DNA of 15,668 nt. Source: Gammaproteobacteria bacterium (lineage in GTDB: Bacteria > Pseudomonadota > Gammaproteobacteria > Arenicellales > JAHEKD01). The translations under genes and the position numbers were made by a program. Shown here one piece after another: positions 5,970 to 12,122 of this stretch. The DNA lies in NCBI GenBank assembly GCA_024638545.1, contig JAHEKD010000004.1, positions 1-15,668 on the forward strand, read 5' to 3'. Every line of letters begins with the position of its first letter. Position 1 is the first letter of the stretch. The notes under the pieces are model-generated. The model was given only the letters and a program-made list of their open reading frames with translations. It was not told the DNA's origin and made no database searches.

Positions 5970-6653
5970 TTAATTTCTGCTGCTGTTTTTAATCGCCTGA
6001 TCCAGTCCGCTCAGGCTCTTGACCGTAATACTGGGCGTTATTCCCCATGGATCAAAAATTTCGGTGCCGGAGCGCTGAACCCAGGCCGCATTCATGTTGA
6101 CTGAAATCGCGCCGATAACATCAAATGGATTGCTTGATATCAGCCAGGCATTATTCGCTGTTGAGCCGGTTGTTCTGAGGAAGTGCTCGTAAACCACAGG
6201 GCTCGGTTTGAAGGTGCGGACATCGTCAACGCTGACAATGCCCTGGAAGTAATCCCTTATGCCCGCATAGGTTAACAGTTTTTCCAGGGCATCGCTGATT
6301 CCGTTGGAAAACGCATACATGCCAAAGCCTGCCGCCTGTAGTTCCGCAAGTCCCTGGCCGACGTCCGCAAATGAGGGTAAGGTCAGATAGCCCGCCAGCA
6401 GGATTTGCTTTTGCTTATCGGTGAGTCCGGTTTTATAAACTGCACAGGTATATTCAAGTGCCTCTCGCGTGCAGTCAGGAAAATTGCGATACTTGCCCAT
6501 CAACCCCCGGCGAAATGTGTATTCAAGCTGTTTTTCCCGCCAGGTAGCGGAAAAGGCAGCGGCCTGATCGCCGATCATTGACTGCAGATGAACAACGACA
6601 CCGTGAGTGTCAATCAGGGTACCGTATACATCGAAACCTAATGTGAGTGCCAT
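5970..6653 (-). CDS. Haloacid dehalogenase, type II family
   Basis: A 227-residue HAD-superfamily hydrolase matching L-2-haloacid dehalogenases, which release halide from 2-haloalkanoates through an aspartyl-ester intermediate. Nucleophile Asp8 sits in GFDVYGTLID; Thr12 follows. The family segment WREKQLEYTFRR holds Arg39. Motif II is Ser116-Asn117 (FSNG), motif III Lys149 (TFKPSP), and the type II signature around Ser173-Ser174-Asn175 and Asp178 (LISSNPFDVIGA) is complete. Length is normal for the family. Cytosolic. Its 5' region is shared with the divergent dehydrogenase gene. Type II members are often annotated from sequence without proven dehalogenase activity, so the physiological substrate stays open. 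Confidence 0.9.
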   Translation of the reverse strand: MALTLGFDVYGTLIDTHGVVVHLQSMIGDQAAAFSATWREKQLEYTFRRGLMGKYRNFPDCTREALEYTCAVYKTGLTDKQKQILLAGYLTLPSFADVGQGLAELQAAGFGMYAFSNGISDALEKLLTYAGIRDYFQGIVSVDDVRTFKPSPVVYEHFLRTTGSTANNAWLISSNPFDVIGAISVNMNAAWVQRSGTEIFDPWGITPSITVKSLSGLDQAIKNSSRN

Positions 6654-6680
6654 TTACTTATGCTCTATAAAGTTCGGGTT

Positions 6681-6722
6681 TAATCATACCAAAGTAATCA
6701 CCGTTATGTGCCGGTATGGTTA
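6681..6722. promoter_or_regulatory. 10-base dyad in the divergent intergenic region
   Basis: TAATCATACC (6681-6690) and GGTATGGTTA (6713-6722) form an inverted repeat with one G-T position and a 22-base spacer. It lies between the dehalogenase start (6653) and the dehydrogenase promoter (6741-6769), a typical place for a shared regulator site. Confidence 0.4.
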
Positions 6723-6740
6723 TGCTGCACAAATTCCTGT

Positions 6741-6769
6741 TTGCGATTGGCCGTGAATTTCAACATAAT
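6741..6769 (+). promoter_or_regulatory. Sigma70-type promoter for the 3-hydroxyisobutyrate-dehydrogenase-like gene
   Basis: -35 TTGCGA (6741-6746, four of six), 17-base spacer, -10 CATAAT (6764-6769, five of six). Predicted start near 6777, leaving a leader of about 36 bases before the ATG at 6813. Confidence 0.5.
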
Positions 6770-6812
6770 CTGATCGTTGACAGTTCTAATCGCCACATAT
6801 GAGAAAATAGTT

Positions 6813-7790
6813 ATGAGACAAAAAGTAGGGTTTATTGGTTTGGGCAATGTCGGTGGAAAACTGGCCGGCAGCTTGCTCAGGAATAATGTTGACTTAACAG
6901 TGCGAGACCTGGAGAAATCGGTTGCACAGCCGTTTCTTGAGGGCGGTGCGAAGTGGGGCGAAAGTCCCAAAAAAATGGCAGAAGCTGTCGATATCATCAT
7001 CACCTGCCTGCCAAGCCCGGCGGCCAGTGCTGCCGTTATGGAAGCTGAAGACGGCGCGCTCGCCGGTTTGAGTGATGGCAAAATCTGGGCTGAAATGAGT
7101 ACAACGGATGTTAATGAAGTGCATCGATTAGGTGCAATGGCCAATGCAGCAGGTGCGCAGGCGGTAGACTGCCCGGTCTCAGGAGGCTGTCACCGTGCAG
7201 CAACCGGAAATATTGCAATTTTTGCAGGCTGTAATCGTGAAACATTCGAGCGGATGCTGCCGGTATTGACCACGATGGGGCGGCGCATCCTGCATACCGG
7301 CGAACTTGGTTCGGCGTCAATATTAAAAGTAGTGACCAACTACCTGGCAACCGCGAATTTGCTGACCCTGTGTGAAGCTCTGGTAACCTCAAAGGTGGCG
7401 GGCATGGACTTGAACACAGCCTACGAAGCGATTCGAATTTCATCGGGAAATTCATTTGTGCACGAGACTGAAAGCCAGGTTATTTTGAACGGCAGTCGGG
7501 ACATTAACTTTACCATGGACCTAGTCTGTAAGGATATTGGTCTGTTCGGCGATATTGCCAGGGATAATAATGTTCCCCTTGAGATTTCACCTTTAATGGA
7601 AAAAATATTTGCAGATGGTGTTGAGCGCTACGGGCCGCGTGAATTTTCACCCAATATTATCCGCAGGCTGGAGGAGGCGAGCGGTGTTGAAATACTTGCG
7701 CCTGGTTTTCCGGCCCAGATGACGGATGACGAACCTGAAGAGCCGGGCTATGAGGTGATACCAAAAGGCAGAAATAAAAAATTTTATTGA
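6813..7790 (+). CDS. 3-hydroxyisobutyrate dehydrogenase-family NAD(P)-dependent oxidoreductase
   Basis: A 325-residue beta-hydroxyacid dehydrogenase, the family that interconverts beta-hydroxyacids and their semialdehydes. A Rossmann signature is at residues 9-14 (GLGNVG in FIGLGNVGGKLAGSLL). The substrate-site motif DCPVSGGCHRAATG is near residue 119. The catalytic Lys172 and Asn176 (SILKVVTNYLA) and the conserved Lys240 (CKDIGL) are in the usual places. The C-terminus has an acidic extension (TDDEPEEPGYEVIP) seen in some proteobacterial members. I chose the ATG at 6813; a TTG at 6777 would add 12 residues but coincides with the predicted transcription start. The true substrate could be 3-hydroxyisobutyrate, tartronate semialdehyde, sulfolactaldehyde or another. 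The GFA-family gene follows after 60 bases. Confidence 0.88.
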   Translation: MRQKVGFIGLGNVGGKLAGSLLRNNVDLTVRDLEKSVAQPFLEGGAKWGESPKKMAEAVDIIITCLPSPAASAAVMEAEDGALAGLSDGKIWAEMSTTDVNEVHRLGAMANAAGAQAVDCPVSGGCHRAATGNIAIFAGCNRETFERMLPVLTTMGRRILHTGELGSASILKVVTNYLATANLLTLCEALVTSKVAGMDLNTAYEAIRISSGNSFVHETESQVILNGSRDINFTMDLVCKDIGLFGDIARDNNVPLEISPLMEKIFADGVERYGPREFSPNIIRRLEEASGVEILAPGFPAQMTDDEPEEPGYEVIPKGRNKKFY

Positions 7791-7801
7791 AACCAGGCGC
7801 T

Positions 7802-7829
7802 GCAGATAATCGGCAGATTGTCCGCAGAT
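7802..7829. repeat. Three GCAGAT repeats at an exact 11-base period
   Basis: GCAGAT occurs at 7802-7807, 7813-7818 and 7824-7829. The array starts 11 bases after the dehydrogenase stop and ends shortly before the ribosome-binding site of the GFA-family gene. Helical phasing suggests a site for a protein that binds cooperatively on one face. Confidence 0.5.
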
Positions 7830-7850
7830 GCTGAAACAAAGGAGATAAAT

Positions 7851-8246
7851 ATGTTGAGAGGAAGTTGTTTATGCGGTGTTATTCATTATGAGGTCACCCA
7901 GCTTGATTCGCCGATTGTTCACTGTTCCTGCCGGACATGTATTAAGGCGCACGCGGCCGCGTTCAATACTGCTGCAGGGGTCAATCGCGAACACTTTAAA
8001 TGGACGAAAGGGCGGGAGAAGTTGAGTTCGTATGAGTCATCGCCAGGCAAGTTGCGGTATTTTTGCAGCCGATGCGGCTCGCAGTTACTGGCAGAAAAAC
8101 AGGATCAGGCCAATTTTATACTCCGGGTGGCGACACTTGATGATGATCCCGGCGTAAAGCCAGAGTATCAAATCTGGAAATCGCATGAAAAGCCCTGGCT
8201 GGCCTATCACGATAATCTTGTTTCTTATGCGCAGTGGGGCAGTTAG
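7851..8246 (+). CDS. GFA/CENP-V-domain zinc protein
   Basis: A 131-residue protein of the glutathione-dependent formaldehyde-activating enzyme (GFA) fold. The zinc-binding cysteines are all present: C6 and C8 (GSCLCGVIHYEV), C25, C27 and C30 (HCSCRTCIKAH), C72 and C75 (FCSRCGSQL). The true Gfa accelerates addition of glutathione to formaldehyde in one species, but most small homologues have no proven reaction, so only the fold is claimed. The ATG at 7851 is set by a strong AGGAG at 7840-7844. It lies downstream of the dehydrogenase gene and is probably in the same transcript; an aldehyde-related role would fit both but is inference. Confidence 0.88.
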   Translation: MLRGSCLCGVIHYEVTQLDSPIVHCSCRTCIKAHAAAFNTAAGVNREHFKWTKGREKLSSYESSPGKLRYFCSRCGSQLLAEKQDQANFILRVATLDDDPGVKPEYQIWKSHEKPWLAYHDNLVSYAQWGS

Positions 8247-8314
8247 CGAAAACGGGCAAAGTGAAATCAAAGTGCATTAATCCCTTATTTCGTTATCATA
8301 ATCGAATGCCTTGC

Positions 8315-8346
8315 GTTTACTGGGAATTCAGGGCCGGGTAGTAAAC
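8315..8346 (+). promoter_or_regulatory. Leader hairpin before the metallopeptidase gene
   Basis: GTTTACT (8315-8321) and AGTAAAC (8340-8346) are perfectly complementary around an 18-base GC-rich loop. The stem ends just before the weak ribosome-binding region (8347-8352) of the ATG at 8356. It could affect initiation or be a protein site; no promoter was identified in 8247-8355. Confidence 0.35.
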
Positions 8347-8355
8347 TGAGAGATT

Positions 8356-9042
8356 ATGCTATTTTTTGCGATCACATTGCTATTGTTGTTACTGATTTAT
8401 CTGCCGAGCCTTTGGATTCGCTGGATTATGAAAAAGCATGGCGATCAAATACAGGATATGCCGGGTACGGGTGGCGAGCTTGCCAGGCACCTGCTCCAGC
8501 GCTTTCAGTTGGAAGGCTATGTTGTTGAGCAGGCCGATAAAATGGGCGATCATTTTAATCCCGAAGACAAGGCCGTTCGTTTAAGTGAGGCAAACTTTAA
8601 CGGTAAGTCACTGACCGCTATTGCTGTTGCCGCGCATGAAGTTGGCCACGCCATCCAGCACTTCAGGCAGGAAAGAATTTTTGAGCTTCGAAAAAAATAT
8701 ATCCCGCTGGCCATATTTTTTCAGAAACTTGGCGTTATGAGCCTGGCCCTGCTGCCATTTATCGCAGTGCTGTTGAAAGTTCCGGCACTGATGATCGGGA
8801 CGATTGCAGCCAGTCTGGTTTTTCAGTTTATCGGTGCCCTGGCATACCTGATTGTGCTTCCTGAGGAGTGGGATGCCAGCTTCAATAAAGCGTTGCCGAT
8901 ATTAATTGAGGGTGAGTATATCGAGCCAGATCAACAGCAGGCTGTTCGTGAGGTTTTAAAAGCGGCGGCGTTAACCTATTTTGCGGCCGCTCTGGCGAGC
9001 ATGTTGAATATTGGACGCTGGTTGCTAATATTAAGGCGTTAA
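8356..9042 (+). CDS. Membrane zinc metallopeptidase (YugP/COG2738 type)
   Basis: A 228-residue integral-membrane protein with the zincin motif His94-Glu95-Val-Gly-His98 (AAHEVGHAIQH). The third ligand is probably Glu171 in LPEEWDASFNKAL, as in the neutral zinc metallopeptidases related to Bacillus YugP. Membrane segments: residues 2-20, two at about 115-165 around the motif's C-terminal side, and a possible short one near 203-218. Physiological substrates of this family are not established. The start codon has only a weak GAGAGA upstream. The phosphotransferase gene begins 22 bases after its stop, so the two are likely co-transcribed. Confidence 0.87.
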   Translation: MLFFAITLLLLLLIYLPSLWIRWIMKKHGDQIQDMPGTGGELARHLLQRFQLEGYVVEQADKMGDHFNPEDKAVRLSEANFNGKSLTAIAVAAHEVGHAIQHFRQERIFELRKKYIPLAIFFQKLGVMSLALLPFIAVLLKVPALMIGTIAASLVFQFIGALAYLIVLPEEWDASFNKALPILIEGEYIEPDQQQAVREVLKAAALTYFAAALASMLNIGRWLLILRR

Positions 9043-9064
9043 CAATATATCGGGATAAGTGACG

Positions 9065-9952
9065 ATGCTTACAGACACTAATCAGGAGAAAATTGCGAGT
9101 CTTGACTGCTGGAAGGGCACACCCGCCATTGAGGTGCTGAGCGGCGGTATTACCAATCAGAATTTCAAGGTAACGGATGACCGGGGGCAGTATGTCGTGC
9201 GACTCGGCAACGACATATATGAGCACATGATCCTAAGATCAAACGAAATGGCAGCCAGTCATGCTGCATTTGAAATCGGGGTATCACCTAAAGTGACTTA
9301 TTCTGAACCCGGCGTGCTGGTACTGGAATTTATTGATGGCAAGGTATTTACCAGCGAAGACGTCAGGGTTGAGTCCAATCTCGATCGAATTTTGACATTG
9401 CTGAAACGATTTCACCGTGAAATGCCGAAACAGTTTAAAGGATATCCGGTGGTGTTCTGGGTTTTCCAGGTGATATTGCATTACGAGCACATACTGCGCG
9501 TAGGCCGGAGCGAGCATTTTTTTCGGTTGCCCGGTTTGCTTGAAATAGCGCATCGCCTGCAAACTGATGTCGGCCCGATTGAAATTGTATATGGTCATAA
9601 TGATTTATTACCTGCTAATTTCATTGATGACGGCAGGAAAATCTGGTTGATTGATTTTGATTATGCAGGCTTCAATACACCCCTGTTTGATCTGGCCAAT
9701 CTCGCTTCAAATAATGGACTGTCACCTGAGCAGGAGCTCACAATCTTAAAGCGTTATTACGAAACAGATGTTTCCGGGGGGCGCTGGCAAGGATTTCAGG
9801 CAATGAAGTGTGCATCTTTGTTGCGTGAAACCATGTGGTCAATGGTGAGTGAGATTCATTCAGGGATAGATTTCGACTACGCCACTTACACTCAGGAAAA
9901 TTTGATCAATTTCCAGGAAGTCTATGATGCCTACGCATCGGAATTTTCTTAA
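9065..9952 (+). CDS. Choline/ethanolamine kinase-like phosphotransferase
   Basis: A 295-residue protein-kinase-like small-molecule kinase of the choline kinase/LicA/APH superfamily. The N-lobe has the glycine-type loop LSGGITNQNFKV and the ATP-site segment QYVVRLGND. The catalytic loop reads YGHNDLLPANFI with Asp180, and the metal-binding motif LIDFDYAGFN supplies Asp197. The pattern fits choline/ethanolamine kinases better than aminoglycoside kinases. I chose the ATG at 9065 because GGGA (9052-9055) is well spaced; GTG 9059 is an alternative. It shares a TTAA with the stop codon of the convergent DeoR-family gene. Location beside a betaine operon hints at choline-related chemistry, but phosphorylation of another alcohol is possible. 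Confidence 0.85.
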   Translation: MLTDTNQEKIASLDCWKGTPAIEVLSGGITNQNFKVTDDRGQYVVRLGNDIYEHMILRSNEMAASHAAFEIGVSPKVTYSEPGVLVLEFIDGKVFTSEDVRVESNLDRILTLLKRFHREMPKQFKGYPVVFWVFQVILHYEHILRVGRSEHFFRLPGLLEIAHRLQTDVGPIEIVYGHNDLLPANFIDDGRKIWLIDFDYAGFNTPLFDLANLASNNGLSPEQELTILKRYYETDVSGGRWQGFQAMKCASLLRETMWSMVSEIHSGIDFDYATYTQENLINFQEVYDAYASEFS

Positions 9953-10722
9953 TTCGAGGTTGTCTCTGCTATCAAGATTTTGACTTTTGCTGAATCGAGG
10001 CTGATTTGCAGGTCTTGACCGGGTTTTTCATCAGTCACTAACAGGTCGATCTCATGCAGTTCACAGACCTTCATTAAACCGGTACGGCCAAATTTTGAGG
10101 AATCGGTTGCAACGATAATCATCTGCGCCTGTTTAATGATCGTCTTGGACACTTCTGCCTCGCACAAGTGATGGTCCATGCAGCCCTTGGTTTCATGCAG
10201 CGCTGCAATCGAAAGAATTGCCTTTTTGGCTTCAAATTTACTTATAAAGTCTATCGCTGATGGCCCGTATGCGGCGGCGTCGTGGGAACCGAGTTCGCCA
10301 CCGGCCATAAATATTCTATTGTTATTAAAGCCTGCGAGCTGGCTGGCAATATATGACGAATTAGTGACAACGGTCAGGTTACTGTGATTTTTTAAGGCTT
10401 TGGCGACATACGCAGTAGTCGAGCCGCTGTCGATAATAACGCTGTCGCCGTCCTCAATTTGACCTGCAACCAGCTCGGCTATCGCTTTTTTTTCATTGAT
10501 CTGTGTTGCCATGCGTTTTAGCAAATGCGGTTCATGCTCCAGAAACGGTAACGTGATGCCGCCGTGAACCTTTAACACCAGGCCTTCATCAACCAGTCGC
10601 TTGACATTGCGTCGTATCGTCTCCCCGGAAACATTTAGCCGGTCCGCAAGTTCGGCGATGGTGCAGGTCTGCTTTTGTTTTACCAGCTTGAATATTTCAT
10701 TTTGGCGAACAGACTTGTTCAT
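9949..10722 (-). CDS. DeoR/GlpR-family transcriptional regulator
   Basis: A 257-residue repressor-type regulator. The N-terminal winged helix-turn-helix covers about residues 6-57 (TIAELADRLNVSGETIRRNVKRL then the wing GLVLKVHGGI). The C-terminal DeoRC sensor domain spans about 75-235, with the phosphate-binding-type loop DSGSTT at 98-103 and the late VTDEKP motif. Family members usually sense phosphorylated sugars or related phosphates. It is divergent from the betaine transporter operon and faces repeated TCCACAT motifs, so it probably regulates that operon and itself. No strong Shine-Dalgarno precedes the ATG at 10722. It is tail-to-tail with the choline-kinase-like gene with a four-base overlap; a phosphorylated product of that enzyme would be an attractive inducer, but this is speculation. 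Confidence 0.9.
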   Translation of the reverse strand: MNKSVRQNEIFKLVKQKQTCTIAELADRLNVSGETIRRNVKRLVDEGLVLKVHGGITLPFLEHEPHLLKRMATQINEKKAIAELVAGQIEDGDSVIIDSGSTTAYVAKALKNHSNLTVVTNSSYIASQLAGFNNNRIFMAGGELGSHDAAAYGPSAIDFISKFEAKKAILSIAALHETKGCMDHHLCEAEVSKTIIKQAQMIIVATDSSKFGRTGLMKVCELHEIDLLVTDEKPGQDLQISLDSAKVKILIAETTSN

Positions 10723-10770
10723 ATCTATGGATGCAGGCAGATTAATTAGCGGTTATTAATAGTAGCATAA

Positions 10771-10859
10771 ATCCACATATATCCACATTATTAAACATGA
10801 TGCCGGATGTGCTGCTGTTAAAACATTGATACTTGTTGACTATGTTGAATTTATGTGGA
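10771..10859. promoter_or_regulatory. Candidate DeoR operators: repeated TCCACAT
   Basis: TCCACAT occurs at 10772-10778 and 10782-10788 (tandem, one helical turn apart) and inverted, as ATGTGGA, at 10853-10859. The first pair lies just upstream of the regulator's own start region; the third overlaps the transporter promoter. Tandem sites at helical spacing are common for DeoR-family proteins. Confidence 0.5.
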
Positions 10860-10864
10860 ATATT
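10836..10864 (+). promoter_or_regulatory. Predicted promoter of the betaine transporter operon
   Basis: -35 TTGACT (10836-10841, five of six), 17-base spacer, -10 AATATT (10859-10864, four of six). The inverted TCCACAT copy overlaps the spacer and -10. Predicted start near 10871 gives a leader of about 67 bases. Confidence 0.45.
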
Positions 10865-10871
10865 GGTTTTC

Positions 10872-10906
10872 TGCCTGACAGACTTAGGCACAATCACACA
10901 GATTGT
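10872..10906 (+). promoter_or_regulatory. Two adjacent hairpins in the operon leader
   Basis: TGCCT (10872-10876) pairs with AGGCA (10886-10890), overlapping by one base the next pair ACAATC (10890-10895) / GATTGT (10901-10906). They precede the strong ribosome-binding site AGAGGAGG (10922-10929). No known riboswitch consensus was recognised. Confidence 0.3.
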
Positions 10907-10937
10907 AAATCAATATCCTTTAGAGGAGGTATGTTTA

Positions 10938-11891
10938 ATGCTCAGAAGAAATCTAGCTTTCTATTTAATATTCATAACAACCGGTTTCCTGGTATTTTCA
11001 TTTTCACCGTCGAAGGCTGAGGACTCCCAGGACCCGATTAAGCTGACCCTGCATGACTGGACAGGTCAACTCGTGACCACCAATCTTATGGCTGAAGTAC
11101 TGAAAAAAGCCGGCAACAATGTCGAGCTTGTGCAGGCCGACTATATCGCCCAGTTTGCCGGCCTGAAAACGGGTGACCTGCATGTCGCCATGGAAATATG
11201 GGAAACAACCGGGCGTGATGCGATGGACGAAGCCACTGCGACAGGCAATGTTGAAAATCTGGGTGAAACCGGCATGATGGCGATTGAAGAGTGGTGGTAT
11301 CCTGCTTACATGAAGGAAAAATGCCCGGGCCTGCCCAACTGGGAAGCATTAAATGAGTGTGCAGAAGCGTTTTCCACACCCGAGACGGCACCCAAAGGTC
11401 GCTACGTTGGCGGACCCGTGACCTGGGGCGGATTCGATGATGAACGTGTCGAAGCGCTGGAGCTGGATTATGAAGTTATCCATGCCGGGACTGATGCAGC
11501 CCTGTTTGCCGAACTCGAGTCCGCATATCAGCGCCAGGCGCCGGTGTTATTATGGGTTTATTCACCGCACTGGGCACCAAGCAAATACGAGGGTGAGTGG
11601 GTTGAGTTTCCAGAGTACAGCGCCGAGTGCTACAACGATCCGTCGGCAGGTCTGAATCCGGATCTGGCCTATGACTGTGGCAAACCAAGGGGCCCGATCT
11701 GGAAAGTTGCCTGGTCCGGCGTTAAAGACAAGTGGCCGGGTGCGCATTCAATCATTCAGAATTTCAGCATTAATAATGAAGAGATGGGTGCAATGATCTC
11801 CGCTATCGATCTGGAGGGTAAAAAGCTTGAGGACGTCGTTATGCAGTGGATGAGTGATAATGAAGACCGCTGGAAAGCCTGGATAAATTAA
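10938..11891 (+). CDS. proX: Glycine betaine-type ABC transporter substrate-binding protein
   Basis: A 317-residue OpuAC/ProX-family periplasmic binding protein. A Sec signal peptide covers residues 1-27 (hydrophobic core at 6-22, cleavage after SKA). The mature part is rich in tryptophan and tyrosine, as expected for an aromatic cage around a quaternary ammonium group: W41 (HDWTGQ), W88 (EIWETT), W119-W120 (EEWWYPAYM), W163 (GPVTWGG) and LLWVYSPHWAP near 205. Four cysteines (C129, C141, C231, C247) could form two disulfides. The start is fixed by AGAGGAGG at 10922-10929, eight bases before the ATG; frame extension upstream to 10833 overlaps the predicted promoter and is not used. The ATPase and permease genes follow, so the ligand is probably glycine betaine or a related methylamine; carnitine, choline or proline betaine remain possible. 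Confidence 0.92.
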   Translation: MLRRNLAFYLIFITTGFLVFSFSPSKAEDSQDPIKLTLHDWTGQLVTTNLMAEVLKKAGNNVELVQADYIAQFAGLKTGDLHVAMEIWETTGRDAMDEATATGNVENLGETGMMAIEEWWYPAYMKEKCPGLPNWEALNECAEAFSTPETAPKGRYVGGPVTWGGFDDERVEALELDYEVIHAGTDAALFAELESAYQRQAPVLLWVYSPHWAPSKYEGEWVEFPEYSAECYNDPSAGLNPDLAYDCGKPRGPIWKVAWSGVKDKWPGAHSIIQNFSINNEEMGAMISAIDLEGKKLEDVVMQWMSDNEDRWKAWIN

Positions 11892-11892
11892 C

Positions 11893-11941
11893 GAGATTCT
11901 ACTGAGCTCATCTGCGGTCGACATGAGGGCAGTGAAATCTC
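11893..11941 (+). promoter_or_regulatory. Long imperfect hairpin after the binding-protein gene
   Basis: Three stems stack: 11893-11898 with 11936-11941, 11901-11904 with 11930-11933, and 11907-11911 with 11923-11927, separated by symmetrical two-by-two internal loops, with an 11-base apical loop. Fifteen pairs begin two bases after the stop codon. No U-run follows, so mRNA stabilisation or processing is more likely than termination. Confidence 0.5.
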
Positions 11942-11960
11942 AATCACGCGCCCGGATTTT

Positions 11961-11990
11961 TGCAGGGAATTCATATGCAGGGAATCCATA
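11961..11990. repeat. Tandem 15-base direct repeat
   Basis: TGCAGGGAATTCATA (11961-11975) is followed immediately by TGCAGGGAATCCATA (11976-11990), identical at 14 of 15 positions. It lies between the two hairpins of the intercistronic gap. Confidence 0.75.
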
Positions 11991-12015
11991 AGATTAAATC
12001 AGGGGGATGGAACAT

Positions 12016-12048
12016 ACTATTGTGGAGATTTTATTTCTCCGCAATAGT
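12016..12048 (+). terminator. 13-bp hairpin between binding-protein and ATPase genes
   Basis: 12016-12028 pairs with 12036-12048 without mismatch (one G-U, valid on the + strand) around a seven-base loop. TTTGTT lies at its 3' edge (12048-12053). It resembles an intrinsic terminator with a poor U-tract and could act as a partial terminator or 3' end protector for the binding-protein mRNA. Confidence 0.55.
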
Positions 12049-12122
12049 TTGTTAACACCACCTTTAAATCGTTACTTTTTTGATGTTCACGGCTATTGAA
12101 TATCAATTAACCGGGCCATAAG

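Noticed and set aside
8882..9226. A 114-codon minus-strand frame across the metallopeptidase-kinase junction.
   Set aside because: It is antisense to two well-supported genes and contains no recognisable domain.
10833..10937. A 35-codon N-terminal extension of the betaine-binding protein.
   Set aside because: It overlaps the predicted promoter, disrupts a normal signal peptide position and lacks a ribosome-binding site.
10931..11020. ATG 10931 opens a short alternative frame right after the ribosome-binding site.
   Set aside because: It lies one base from the Shine-Dalgarno sequence, too close for initiation; ATG 10938 has ideal spacing and a signal peptide.
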